In this document: one piece after another, positions 10,420 to 22,664 of the stretch
Position numbering within the stretch: position 1 is the stretch's first letter
How the letters are laid out: the number at the start of each line of letters is the position of its first letter
The notes under the pieces: model-generated
Told to the model about the DNA's origin: nothing
The model's input: only the letters and a program-made list of their open reading frames with translations
The model's database searches: none
Source of the DNA: Chinchilla lanigera
Lineage: Eukaryota; Chordata; Mammalia; Rodentia; Chinchillidae
Direction of reading: 5' to 3'
NCBI RefSeq assembly: GCF_000276665.1
Contig: NW_004955447.1
Span: 10,427,263 to 10,491,262 of the forward strand
Length of the DNA stretch: 64,000 nucleotides
Translations under genes and position numbers: made by a program

Positions 10420-13400
10420 ATCCACACTTGGCATTCCATGTGTCTGAGACATCAAAGAACCATTTCATTTATTTGTACTGAATGAAGGACAAAACTACTG
10501 ACTTCCTGGAAAGAAGAACCTACAATAATGTTTTTGGAGGTTTTCAGGAAACAAGCAAATGTTTCCAAAGATACAGAAAAAGTTTTTAAAAATTCAAGGA
10601 AAAAACCCCAAACATACCTCTCAAGAAATGTTCTGAAAAGATTTAAAAGTCTGTTAATGTGTTTAAAGAATCATGAACATTTCATTCTGTCATCCATGTA
10701 ATTTTCCTAAAAACAGAACTGAGATTATTTTCAATGCTACAGAGAACAAGAAAGTACGTCTTCAAAGTAGCATTCTTTGTGACTTTCTCCTGGTTACTGT
10801 AAAACACACAATTGTAAATGAAAGATTATTAGCTTTAATGTTTCTAAAATCTATTGGAATTGTACTATCTGCAGAGCCTTTATGAATAGGATACATTAGT
10901 GCTGCCTCATGTTAAATTTTATTTTTGGCAATTTTATAAGAAATTACCTGAATAGTTTATGATTAACAACTGTGACACTATATCAAGGGACAAAATGTAG
11001 TATAAGTGCAATTCTCTGGTCTGATTTGAAGACAAAATAATCATGTTTTTCCCATGCAATTCTAAATAATATCATTACACATGCAGCTGATACTACAGTC
11101 AAGATTGGTAAAAGGTTATTTCAATTGCTGAATACAATGGACTTTAAGAGTCAAATTAGATAACCACAATGATACCATGCTACAGTACAGGTCTAGGAGA
11201 ATCAAGTAGGAGATATATCATATTATTAACACCTTTTTTTCTGAGAGCAGTGACAGGTCCTAAATGACTTAACAATAAAGCTTACAATGGAGAAGATACA
11301 AGAATTGAGCAATAATGTCAATACCATAGTATTCCAACTCCTTCTAGCAGATAAGAAAAAATTGTACATCAACTTACACATCCTTTGAAGAATTTTCAAA
11401 ACAAAAAGAAAGGTAGGGAAAGGGATATCTCTGAGCTACATATTAAAGTTTTCCCGTGGCTTAGTTACAAAAATGTGCTCAGTCCAAACATTTTAACATA
11501 AATAATTTTAATTTAAACCCTTGGTCTTGTCATTTATTTAAAAAAATTCAGTATATTATTTTTCAAAAGGTGTTTTCATTTTAAAAGATATTATAGCCAA
11601 ATGGCAGAAACAAAAAATGTAGCAAAGTTCAAAGATAAATCCTTAGAATTGATTTAACTAAAAAGAGTATTTGTGTACTATGTTTGAAATAGTTTGTTGA
11701 GATTATGCACACACTGTAGCATTGCTTGTGATTCTTAAAATAATAATATAGCTTTCGTACATTTTATTCCCTGTAGTGTATCAGTCGCAAGCAGGCAGAG
11801 TAAAAACACACATGCTTTGAAATTATCTCACCTTCCTAGGGTGCACCTGGACAGATGTCAAATTAAACACCTTCCATAATGGCACATTATGGAGAATCAG
11901 TGCCTAAAATACCCAAAGGGAGTCAGAGACCATTATGGCCAAGGGAGCGTTTCTAAGGTTGTGGCGTATGATGCAATATTTCTGCTGTAACTTTAGCCTG
12001 ATTGGTAGGTTATTTAAATACACATAGAGCCTGCCAAAAAATGTATACACACACTTCAGGAAAAGGAAAATAGCTTTTTTTTTCAACAGATGGTGTTATC
12101 CTCAAATAAGGGACCCTAGAGGATGGTACCTATTACAGAGAACCCACTACACTACCAGCCCTTAGAGAAGAAATTGACAATGCATGTGCAGTAATCTCCA
12201 TAACCAAAGTTACCCAAGTAGCATTTCCCCATACTAATAAATATCTAGAAGCTCGTGACCACCAATTTGAGCACCTTTTTGAATTGTAGGGGTCAATGGT
12301 AACTTGTATCAATCTCATGACATCTCAATAAATCTAGTAGTAAAATATTTATATGATATTTTTCTTTTCATATTTTTCTTTTCCCAAAGTGTTTATATAT
12401 CTCTTTTTTTGGTGGACTCTATATTTATGGTTTTAAGATCAGTAGTTAACACAGTAACTATTATCAAGATGCAGTTTGAAATGTACATCAACATGTTTCT
12501 ATAACAATTGATAATTAGCATTTATAGGTAGCTAAAGTATGAAATAGTTACAATGTTAGCCTTTAAGATTGCTGCTTCAATTCCCAAGTACATTCTTTCT
12601 GGGGAACAAAATAATACTGGAAGAAAATGTAAACATTTTAAATTCTTGAAATATTATATAGAATCACTGAGTTATTAATTTATGAGACTATGTAACAAAT
12701 ATACACAACTTAGAAGAATCTTCAGTAAACAACTATTTTCCATGCTTTACTTCAATTCACTTAACCATAGTACACAGAAGGTATAAGTTGGAAATACGAA
12801 CATTCTAGGTTCCAGGACATAAAATTCTACTTTGCTGTCAAAACATTGGCTTAATTTTAAGTGGATAACTAAGAGGAGCACTGAAAATACAGAATTAAAA
12901 GAAAATCAGAATAAACCACTTCTTTGATCTATTCATCTTGCTTCAGTGAGTAGTGTCAGTTCAGAAACTGACCTGGAACAGCATAGATCAAAGTCTAAAG
13001 CATCACTCTCCAGAGATACCTTAGCAAATGGTTGGGAGGAAACAGTAAGTTAAAAAAATAATAATGTGAAAATTTCCAAATTTCCTCTTGAAGAAAAATT
13101 ATTAGTTTGGTTAGGATATTTACATATATGAGCATGATCTATTTAGAGAAGGAAAATGTAAGTCAGGTCCTGCAAAGATGCCCACAACAAAAGAATTTTA
13201 TAACAAAACACATTATAAATAGTTATTAATATGCTAGTGTACTTATCCATGCATATGCAGTAATATTTTGCATCAGTGTACATATAACTCCACATCACTA
13301 TGTAAAGTCGTTCATTATACCTTTATACATGTGTTTATCCAATAAAAACTGAAATTCAAAGCCTTTGCTTTAGTAAGTACAACAAAAGAATCTTTAGGGA

Positions 13401-13703
13401 TTCAAAATCTGATACCATAATTATTCACTTACAATATATGCATTCTATTTACCTTGGTATATTTTATAATGGTAAAGTTAATGGCATCTCAAATAAAATA
13501 CTGCGAAATACTTGCAATTTGCAAAATTAAATAAATGACTCCTAAAGATGCTGTATAAATAATGCTATACATTTTCTGATGTAGATAAATAATTAACTCG
13601 AATATAATAACTTTAATTAAGACAACAGGTAAAACCCAAAGTGGCTTTGTTTACTGAGAACACAACTTCAAATAGAGCCTCACAATAAAGATAAATGTGC
13701 ATC
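10420..13703. other. unique AT-rich sequence, no gene seen
   Basis: Scattered short frames only (60-70 codons at 10673, 11904, 12133 and 12304), with no domain and no splice-linked partners visible. No recognisable repeat beyond short A/T runs. Confidence 0.55.
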
Positions 13704-13812
13704 TAGCACAGGGATGAACACCTGTAATCCCAGCACTCTGGAGGCCAAGGCAGGACAACAGCAGGTTCAATCTCAGCCTCAGCAATTTAGGAACTCAGTG
13801 AGGCCCCACAAG
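13704..13812 (+). mobile_element. B1-like SINE (7SL-derived), diverged
   Basis: Contains cacctgtaatcccagcact, ggaggccaaggcaggacaac and a right half (cagcctcagcaatttaggaa, ctcagtgaggccccacaag). This right half lacks the 29-bp duplication and resembles the 'cagcctcagcaa' B1 variants of non-murid rodents. No A-tail or target duplication is clear. Confidence 0.7.
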
Positions 13813-14163
13813 AAATGTAATCATCACGCAATGCAAATAGGCACTAATAAACAAACGAAAATTTAGAAGAAGTAGACTGCTTGAAATTCTTCCATAAAAT
13901 TTTAAATTATTAAGAGACCTCCTAAAATGGTTTAATGGCTTCTTCTTATGTAAAAACTTGGCTGTTTTGATCCCTGCAAAAGGTTACCCCCACAGCCTTT
14001 AGTAATAATCTCTGAGTTATGTAGCTTTTAAAAATACGTTGATGTTGGGATAAATAAATCATGTCTTTGTTCAGTCTTACCGTGATTCATAAGGACAATT
14101 CAGGAGCACCTAGGTTCCGAAGTAACCCAAATTGGTAAGCTGTACAGAAAGATCTACAGCTTA

Positions 14164-14261
14164 GGGGCTGGGGATTTAGCTCAGCGGCAAAGCGCCTGCC
14201 TGGCAAGCGCAAGGTCGTGAGTTCGGTTCCTGGTACCGGAGAAAAACAAAAAAAAAAAAAA
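14164..14261 (+). mobile_element. ID SINE with 17-bp target-site duplication
   Basis: Near-consensus ID head: ggggctggggatttagctca, box A at 14177-14187, gcctgcctggcaagcgcaag, box B gttcggttcc at 14221-14230, then a poly-A tail. The 17-bp direct repeat agaaagatctacagctt is perfect at 14146-14162 and 14262-14278. This is the cleanest SINE insertion in the window and probably one of the youngest. Confidence 0.96.
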
Positions 14262-14279
14262 AGAAAGATCTACAGCTTC

Positions 14280-15754
14280 ATTGCTTAACTCTTGGCTCCA
14301 GAAAGAAATACAAAGAAGGGAACACTGACTGATGGAAAATCCATCAGACACAACTAAGCTGGCAGATTGTTATAAATATGATATCTGGATCCTTTTAAGC
14401 TAACATTTTATTTAAATATTCTCAAAATTTCTTTCACAGTGATGGCAGAAAAAGGGCCAAAGGAGATGGAAAGTATTGAAACTTCTGTACAAGCTTTTTC
14501 CGTATCCATTATCTATGTCAGTTTTTGATATTTTAAAATTAGAAATGAGTAGTTACACATCTTTTATCAGTTTTAGAATCAATAGTTATCTACCTTTCCT
14601 AGTTTTGATTTTTCCAGCATGTCTGATATTATTGAACAAGATAAAGGTTTTGAAAGCAAAACAAAGATTAGTTTCGATTTCCATTGCAGACACTGATTTA
14701 TTTTTTCATGGTATTTCACCAGGTGTTCTCTGAAATCTCCCAAGACAACTGAATCCAGGAAGAAAACACCGTTGCCTCTATTAAACTCTAGCGCAGCCAT
14801 CATTGAAGAAGAAAAGCCACGCATACAGCATGGCAGAACTGAATCACAGACACGGGGTCCTTTACATTTTTCACCCCAAAAATGTTAAAATAAAGGAAAG
14901 ATATTTTCTCTGAAAAGGTAATTGGGTCAAATAAATAAATACTAGATTTTTAAGAGGACGCATTCTTTTTGTCTCTTTCATGTATCTTCTCACCATTGCT
15001 GAAAGTGTATATTTGATCATGAGGTTTAAACATGAAACACAGAAATTATTCTTCACTTCAAACTTACACGTAGTCTTAATACAGGGACCTTATTCGTATT
15101 TAAAATTTCAGCCTCTTCCTAATATAAATATCTCCATGGATTAATTTGACTTAATGAATTTTCATCAACATGACATAAGTGTTTATTTTTATCTTACCGA
15201 CTGCAGCATCTTGCCACATTAAGAACACGGACATTTATGATGGGTTTTGTTAGCTTTTTATAGCTGGATAATTCTGAGACTTCCTTCTCCTCCAGCTCAT
15301 TCATTTTATATTGGAGGAGACTGAGTGATCCAAGCCATAAATATCAGCATCCTTAACGTCATACACTATCTGCACAAACACGTTCTTGCTTTTCCTTTCT
15401 GATCATTGCCTTTCTCTTTTTATTCCTGTATACGTTCACTATAAGAATAAAATTTTATAATCATTAGTCAGGATGAAAAACTCATAAAATGATTTCTTTA
15501 AATCCTACCATTAAGCTTAATCAAATCATCATATCAATTAGGTAACTGACAATTATATAATTTCAAAGACTTGGGTGCCTGAAACAGGTGTTCATGGCTA
15601 CAGTTGGTACATTGCTAGAGGTAATATCTTTTAATCTAGATCTTTTAATTTTATCACCATACATAAGACTTCAATATTAGCCATAACTTGTTCATCAAGT
15701 AAGTCAGTGTCTCTTAGAGTGATTTGCCGCGCTTTACAAGTAAGTGATTAGGAC
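14280..15754. other. unique sequence, no gene seen
   Basis: Overlapping plus and minus frames of 81-85 codons at 14476-14824 occupy the same DNA and neither shows a domain. One or both are chance. Confidence 0.5.
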
Positions 15755-15845
15755 AGTATTTGCATTTGCTGCTGACTGGCGATGCTGAGCATCTTTTCGC
15801 CTGTTGCTCCCTGGTGTCTTCTGAGAAATGTCTATAGAGGTCATT
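15755..15845 (-). mobile_element. L1M 3'-end fragment (antisense)
   Basis: gatgctgagcatcttttcgc, ctgttgctccctggtgtctt and gagaaatgtctatagaggtc match the complement of the L1 ORF2-downstream segment (gacctgaatagacatttctcc ... gaaaagatgctcaacatc). Confidence 0.75.
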
Positions 15846-15860
15846 TTTTCCCATCATGGC

Positions 15861-15905
15861 GATGTGCTAGGCAAGCACTCTACTACTGAGCGACACTTCC
15901 AGCCC
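15861..15905 (-). mobile_element. ID SINE fragment (antisense)
   Basis: gtgctaggcaagcactctac and actgagcgacacttccagccc are the complement of the ID 5' half. The box-B half is missing. Confidence 0.6.
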
Positions 15906-16040
15906 ACTTTTAGTAATTTTTGATGGGACATTTGTATGTGTGTGCTACTGAGTCATATGAGGTTGAAAATATTTTGGATATTAATCAATGAATGAAGAGT
16001 ATGCAGTACACATAAACAATAAACATTATTTATTTATTTA

Positions 16041-16087
16041 TTTTTGCCAGGCACGCACTGTGCCGCTGAGCTAAATCCCCAGCCCCT
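16041..16087 (-). mobile_element. ID SINE 5' half (antisense), near-consensus
   Basis: tttgccaggcacgcactgtg, ccgctgagctaaatccccag and cccc: the complement of the young ID head up to the anticodon region. It is joined directly to a short (TTTA)n tract at 16026-16044, with box B lost, so the copy is internally broken or truncated. Confidence 0.75.
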
Positions 16088-16091
16088 TTGT

Positions 16092-16495
16092 TTTTAAAAG
16101 AAGGAAATCTTGCCACGTGGAACAGCATGGATGAACCTGGATGCCATTATGCTAAGGGAACTACGCCAGACACAGGCTAAGAGCTAACAGGCAACCTCGC
16201 TTTACGCAAAATCTAAAACAGCCAAACTTATACAAGAGAACAACAGAGCCGCTTGGTGGTAGCAGTAGAGGCAGGAGACAGGAAATGTTGTCAAAGTTTC
16301 AGTTCTGTGAGATAAATGAAATTTGGAGGTATAATGTGAAACACGACAACTAAAACTCATAAGAGGGTATTGTAGCTTTAAAATTCTACAGAAGGATAAT
16401 CTTAAGTATTCTGCCAATAAAAGAAAAAGAAAAATATATGGTAACTTTGTGAAGTGATGGATATGTTAATTAGCTTGACTGTAGTAATCATTTCA

Positions 16496-16497
<2 letters not shown>
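16092..16497 (+). mobile_element. L1M 3' UTR fragment
   Basis: Shows the familiar L1M 3' order: ggaaatcttgccacgtggaa, agcatggatgaacctggatg, ccattatgctaagggaacta, gccagacacagg, caaagtttcagttctgtgag and gtgatggatatgttaattag. The last part of the element runs into the TA microsatellite. No coding capacity remains; the 71-codon minus frame at 16202-16417 is a shadow. Confidence 0.9.

Positions 16498-16554
<57 letters not shown>
16495..16554. repeat. compound (TA)n(GA)n microsatellite
   Basis: About 18 TA units with one C interruption (16495-16531), followed by about 12 GA units (16531-16554). It grew at the 3' end of the L1M fragment and is likely length-variable. Confidence 0.95.
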
Positions 16555-16555
<1 letters not shown>

Positions 16556-16593
16556 GTATGCATCTACATGTATACCACTTCTGTTTATAAATA

Positions 16594-16684
16594 CCTTTTT
16601 TGGGGGGTGAATACTGGGAATTGAACTCAGGACTTTGTGCTTGCCAGGCTGGCACTATGCTGCTGAGCTATATCCTCAGCCCCT
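16594..16684 (-). mobile_element. ID SINE (antisense)
   Basis: Complement of an ID: tactgggaattgaactcagg (box B), gtgcttgccaggctggcact and gctgctgagctatatcctca (box A), then gcccc. It is flanked by the GA microsatellite. No clear target duplication. Confidence 0.85.
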
Positions 16685-16744
16685 GAATTATACTTAAATA
16701 ATATGAATAATATTTTTTAATTTTGAAAGTTAAACTAAGAATTC

Positions 16745-16828
16745 TAGCTGGGGATATAGCTCAGCGTCATAAGCGCTTGCCTGGCAAGCCTGACAACATG
16801 AGTTTGATTCCAGGTACAAAAAAAAAAA
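16745..16828 (+). mobile_element. ID SINE with short target-site duplication
   Basis: agctggggatatagctcagc, gcttgcctggcaagcctgac, gagtttgattccaggtac, then poly-A. The heptamer aattcta flanks it at 16740-16746 and about 16828-16834. It lies 60 bp from an ID in the opposite orientation. Confidence 0.85.
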
Positions 16829-16889
16829 ATTCTAATATGGAAAATATTTTTAATTTCAAAAAATTAAAATTACATTAAGAATTCTATAG

Positions 16890-16891
<2 letters not shown>

Positions 16892-16925
<34 letters not shown>
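16892..16925. repeat. (TA)n microsatellite
   Basis: About 17 uninterrupted TA units, able to extrude as a cruciform and likely polymorphic. Confidence 0.95.
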
Positions 16926-16928
<3 letters not shown>

Positions 16929-16929
16929 G

Positions 16930-18000
16930 CACATTAATTTCAAATGAGAGGAGAAACTCTAAACTTTAGCAGAAATTATACTATGGATCAAAAATGTTGA
17001 AGTATGATAAACATCATTATGGTCATTTCACTCCTAGTGCATATTTCCAACGAATTTAGCCCTGAGATTTCTGTAATTTTTTAATTACAGAGTGTATTTT
17101 TTAACACTCAAATTTCCTTAAGGAAGACCTGTGCATTATGATGTTTTCCTCTAATCTTGAACATCAGGTCAATCATTTCTGATTCAAATCTTCCATTTCC
17201 AAAACAATTTATATCCACTTAAAAGATTTTTTAAAAAGATTTCCAATTACTAGTTCTTTTTAAGGAGGGAAAACGACTCCTATCAGTGGACAGACATCTG
17301 ATATTGTATCCTTTTATAGATACAAGTAATGATTTATGCCCAAATCTATTTTTCACTGAATTACTCACTGGAAGGGAAGGAAGTGACATAATATAAATTT
17401 TCTCATTTGTTTATTTTGGTTTTGGTTTTAGAGAAATGCCCCTGCAAAAGGGATCCTCTGCCTCATTTGTATGGAGTTTATTTATGTGTAAATATCTCTT
17501 AAAAAGATAATTTTTTAAAAGTATCTCTTTCTTACAGTAGATGTAGTTGATCTATACAGAGGGATGAGTAGCATATAAATGTTAATTTACTTCTAACAGA
17601 AAGGAAAATTAATCTAGTTGAAAATCTGGTGTTAAAAAAAATTTGGAGATTCCAAATTTCAAACAGACAACTCCTTGACTTTTTTGAACCTAGAGTTGAC
17701 CTGCTAATAACTAATATCTTTAAAGAAAAGAGAAAGAGAAAAGAGACAACTTTTGACAAGTTAACTTGTCTGTTCAGCTGAAATGCAGCCTCAAATGCCT
17801 ACCAATGGAAAGACAAAAATCTGCTGAATATTTCCAGTAAGATCCACACAATAGAAAGAAAAACTCTTACTAGAGTATATTTTTTCCTCATCATAGAAAG
17901 GTAGCATTATCTTAAATAAAATTTATTTTAAACTTCACATGAATAAACAAAATACATACATGTTCACCAGAAATACACGTATAAACATTTCATTTTTAAA
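16930..18000. other. unique AT-rich sequence, no gene seen
   Basis: A 75-codon minus frame at 17532-17759 has no recognisable domain. No other structure noted. Confidence 0.5.
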
Positions 18001-18135
18001 AATTATTTATCAGTAACTGTCAGTGATACATGATAATTACATTCATCCTGGAGGTTCAGCATGTATATATATTCCATCTTAATCATTTTTAATTCCCCCT
18101 CCCCCCACCCTCCCATTTCCACCCATCCCCCAAAA
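18001..18135 (-). mobile_element. probable L1 3' UTR fragment (antisense) with polypyrimidine tract
   Basis: The segment tgataattacattcatcctg followed by catgtatatatattcca and a long C/T tract resembles the complement of rodent L1 3' ends, which carry a G-rich polypurine tract. The tract at 18095-18114 reads on the minus strand as four G-runs (GGG, GGG, GGGGGG, GGGGG) with single-base spacers. The family assignment is by pattern only. Confidence 0.45.
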
Positions 18136-18139
18136 GGAG

Positions 18140-21100
18140 TTTATTACTACAAATCAATGGTAAAGGTAAATGTCCTGAATATGGTCAATAAATATCAAAC
18201 CACAAAATATACTTACTATCCAGATTTAAAAAACAGATATCCAACTGTTGGTTGGCAGTCTGAAGAAAATGAACATTCCCAGTGATTAAAAGTTACTCAA
18301 ATGGAGAAGTTTCTTTGAATTCTAAGGAGTATTAAAAAATACATTTCAGAGATCATGAAACCCAAAGCACCCACTCGCTACTCAGAGATGACCCCAATGT
18401 TTCTTCTCTTTTTCCTTGTTGATTCACAATGAGTCCGCCTAAAAAGCAAAGTCTCACTTACACTGTAACCAGAATCGCCCTGATATTACTGAAGATGCTT
18501 TCACACAAATGTGCATCTCAGTGTGTGGTGGAGAATCTAAAAACTAAACAGAAGATCAAAAATTATCTAGAAAAAAGTAGCATTAATTCTTCCATCACAG
18601 AGTTCATCCTCGATGCCCATAAAAATTTACTCTGACACGCATCAACTTTTTACTGGCTCTGGGAGATTCCATTTGAAATGAAAGTGATTACAATTTTACA
18701 TTCTATTCTCTAAGCAAATTTATAAGGAAATAAAAATGAAATGTGTAACTCTTAAAATATTATGGAAAAATTAGCCAAACTAGTTTAACGTATATGAAAA
18801 GTATAAAGACTATACTTGGGTCACAATGGCATGTCAAAGGTAAGAAAAACTATTAAAATCATCTTCTTTAGCCCATTTTAAGAGGAGAAATGTAATATAT
18901 TAAACATGAATAACTTATTTTAATTCTGTAATTATATGCATATGTTGTACTAAAGTTTTTGTAAATAGTAAAGAAAAAGTAGCATTAGAGTATTATGCAA
19001 CAGTGTATTGAAGGCAACACCAAAATGCAGAGTAAAATGCATTTTTAGTATGCGCTTCTTAAATTGCGTAAACGCAGTAAGGAGTAGATAACATTATAAA
19101 CTCCGCAAACTCTTCCTTGTTATTCCTCTTTATATCCTGCTACTACTGGGCTACATCAGCCAAATGTCTTGCATAAACAAAAAAATATGCAATGCAATAG
19201 GAAAGTAAGTTCTCCCAATAATGAGCTAAAGGCGATACACTTCTTGATGCCATCACACTTTTGTATTAAGCACATTCACTGGTCAGGAGAATTGAGTGGA
19301 CTACAGTATGTTAATATCTCTACAAATAAACAGTGATCTTCATGTGCTTGCAATTGTCTGTCTGCTTGTGTGCATGTCCCATTACTTCTTTGTAGAAGGT
19401 GATACAACCTTTAAGAAAGTAAATGTTAATATAGGTTAATGATAATGAAGTATAAACAACTTTCACACTAAAGTTGGACCATATTGTCAGGTGAAAACTA
19501 TGTTAACAGTTCTTGGCCATGTTAATGAAAAATCTCAGTAATTCCTTCTGGTGTAGTTTACTTTTTGAATGTATATTATTTTACACAGTCCCAAACAATA
19601 GTTCAACTTAAGTTTAGAGTAATGAACCTAAAATTACTGCAAAACTATGAATATATGAATTGCTTAAAAATTACATATAATTGTATTTCCATGTGACATT
19701 TATACAAAAGTTCAAAGAGTAGGACTTGATAAATCTCTTTCCATTTATTTCTTTGTATTTCTTGACTGCTTTCAAGTGACTCAAGTTCAAATGTTTTTTG
19801 AAAAGAAGAAAGGATAGATGGAAGAAAAGAAAATGGCAAGGAGGAAGGAAGGAAAGATGGAAGGAAGGAGAGGACAGGATAAAAGAACCCTAATATATAT
19901 CATTATCTTTATAAACTATGGATCCACAAGAGCATTTGTTGAGTAGATGCTGATATTAAGAAAGAGTACTTAATTTTGAAAGAAAACAGTAGAAAAATGC
20001 AATAGCTACTGTGTACCAAAAAACTTGAGTCAAAGTGCCCCGAGTGAAAACAGACTAATATTAACTTACACAAATTTACCGAGAAACTTATTCTTTAAAA
20101 GTTAAAACCCTTATATGTATGCACAAAAATAAGGACTTCTGAAATTCAAGGCTGTCATTATTTTTTTACCAGTACATGATGTACAGATTTGCTTCACAGT
20201 GAATCAGATAACATCTACAGATTTCAACACGAAATAGTCCATAAATCTACTGCTAATAGAATTTAGAAATTTCATTTATCACTGATCTAGTAGTTTTGAA
20301 ATGAAGTTTAAATCCTTAAAATATTGTCAAGGCTTCTGAGGTATCTGTACAGTCATAGCAGTGAGCACAAGATCTTGGCAGGTATTGTGACAAAAAAAAA
20401 GAAATTGTAAGATATATTTTATGAATATTAATCAAGACCTACACTCAGCAGTCATAATTCATCAATGCTTCAAAAAATCACTGTGGCTTTGCTAACACTT
20501 CCAAATCCACCTTTAAATGCACCTCTATAGAAAATATCTTGCCATTAGCACTGTATCTTATGTACTTCAAGAAAGATGTAGTACCATGGGGAGTAAGTGC
20601 GACTGACAGAAAAGAAACCATAAATCTCTGTCAGGCTTTCAGAGATGAGCTCTGAAATCAGCTAAAATGAAATATTTCCCTTCTCCCCTGGCTGATCTAA
20701 CATAGTAGATTTGTTAATGGTATCCCAACTTGTGTGATCCCCCTCAGGTTGTATTTAAAATTTTAGGAATCAAATACACAGAGAATTAAGGGACTCTATG
20801 GCATGTGACATGCAATAAATACAACTGTACAGCAAATCAATGATAAACCAAGAAGCACTAGAAAATTTCCCAGCTTGTGAAACCATTCAGAATGTTCGAT
20901 TGCAGCACCAAGGATGCCAGGTAGCTCAAGTTTTACTTTCATGTTCTTTGCTAGTTGGTTAGATCAGCCTACAATAATGTAATTGACTGTTATGAGCTAC
21001 ACAATTCTTTGGTGAGAGATTAATCATTTATAATTAAAAACATACCTATGTGATTAGGCTGCAGTGATTTAATGAGAGAGGGACAGTAAATTATATTAAT

Positions 21101-21955
21101 TTAACCAGCAACTTCAATATCTTGTGGGAGAAAACTAATTTATCTTTGGAGGAGATACACTACACAGAGATAAACAAGGGAATATAATAGCATCTGAGTG
21201 ATGTAAATTTATGTTTTAAAAACCAAAGAACTGGTAACTCCTGTGCTAAAGCCTCAAGACAAATATGTATTTTGACATACTTATTTCTGTTTAAGAGGGA
21301 AAAATTATAAACAAAACACAGTAAGAGCATTTTTCATATTTCCTTTTTTGTTACTAAAATATTCTCACTTTTATTTATTCTTTGACAAAATAAATTTTTA
21401 ACATACTCTCTTTAAAAAAAAAACCACAAACCTTTATGGAATAGACAATATGACTTTGGTTTTATAAACTTGGCAACTAGTAAGATTTTATAATACACTA
21501 CCACTCAACAAACAATGTGAATAAATAAATCTGTATGTTAAAAGTGGTAATTATCCTAAAACTCAGTGAGACTTGGCTGTTGCATATATTTAACTTCTAG
21601 CACCTCTCACCATTTCTGGCAAAAAAAATTGAAATGGATGTTTTTCAGTCATTCACAAAAGGTGACAGCACCTTCATTTTGTTTCTTTATCTAAAAGTTA
21701 CAGTACTTACAAAATAAGACACTTAACTATTAATGGCAGTACTATATACTGATTATGTTGGAGTTTTGTTCAAGTTTTCCTAGTCTTTAAAACATTCTAC
21801 TTGGTGATCGTATTGTAAAGGTAGAAGCTCCAGCACAAACACCAGCATCTTTTTCCCAATCCAAAATAATTCCTACTCCTGTAATAGTCACGAATGTTTT
21901 CTGTCTGCAAAGGTTTTCCTGACATTCCTTCAAAATATCTACTCACAATTCTTCC
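18140..21955. other. unique AT-rich sequence, no gene seen
   Basis: Nearly 4 kb without a recognisable exon. Open frames at 18061 (74 codons), 18429 (68) and 19645 minus (64) lack domains. A GGAA-rich purine patch lies at about 19803-19872. A 26-base ID-like scrap (ctactactgggctacatcagcc, 19141-19162) is too short to call. Confidence 0.55.
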
Positions 21956-22115
21956 GTAGAGTCCTAAACACTTTATTACTCTCCACTGTTCACTCATGTG
22001 TGACCCCTCCCCGGTAATAAGGCCCAAAAGGACAGGTTTATGTTTCATTCATCTTTATGTCCCCATCAGCTAGCACATGGCTTAGCATCTAATAGATGGT
22101 CAATAAATGTCTGCT
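21956..22115 (+). repeat. L2 LINE 3'-end relic
   Basis: gtccccatcagctagcacat, ggcttagcatctaatagatg and gtcaataaatgtctgctt follow the L2 3' terminus (ccagcgcctagcacagtgcctggcacatagtaggcgctcaataaatgtttg). Confidence 0.62.
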
Positions 22116-22119
22116 TCAC

Positions 22120-22620
22120 TACATTACTGTAAAACACTCCAACGATGGAGCTTCTGAGGCCTACAGGGGAAAAAGAAAAGAGCTAAAGTGCGGGGAGGGA
22201 AGGTTGAAAATTGCTTTTTTTCTAAATAAAACAATAATTTCAGGGTTAGCACTTACTCAGGTTTTAGTTTGCCTCACAGCCTGCGAAGCACAGCACATGT
22301 TTCTGAATTGTTTTTTCCACATTTATTTTACAGATTGAAAGTGAACTCATTCTATACGTAAAAGCTAAGTGACAGACATTCATTAAACTAGGAAGTTCTT
22401 AGTGATTCTGTCCACGATGTGTGGACCTAGTCTGCTCTCATCCATGTCCACTGCTCCCGAAAGAAGAAAGTACTGAGTTCCATCACTCCCCACCCCTCCT
22501 GTGACAGCTTTGCTCCAGTCAGCGCACAGGGCACCTGCAGTACGGGGTGAGTAAGATGGAGGTATTTCACTACCTTTGATTTCTGTCTCTCTCATGCAGA
22601 GAACAAGTTTCCCTTTCTTT
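22120..22620. other. unique sequence, no gene seen
   Basis: Slightly richer in G+C around 22420-22560. The 114-codon minus frame at 22383-22727 reads through the CA repeat (a Cys/Val alternation) and is not a gene. Confidence 0.5.

Positions 22621-22623
<3 letters not shown>

Positions 22624-22659
<36 letters not shown>
22624..22659. repeat. (CA)n microsatellite
   Basis: Eighteen CA units without interruption, able to form Z-DNA and likely length-variable between individuals. Confidence 0.97.
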
Positions 22660-22661
<2 letters not shown>

Positions 22662-22664
22662 CCT

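Noticed and set aside
14164..14261. tRNA-Ala gene
   Set aside because: The head resembles tRNA-Ala and carries boxes A and B, but it has an A-tail and target duplication and does not keep full tRNA pairing: it is an ID SINE. The same applies to the other ID copies.
19138..19163. ID-like scrap ctactactgggctacatcagcc
   Set aside because: Only about 26 bases match; too short to separate from chance.
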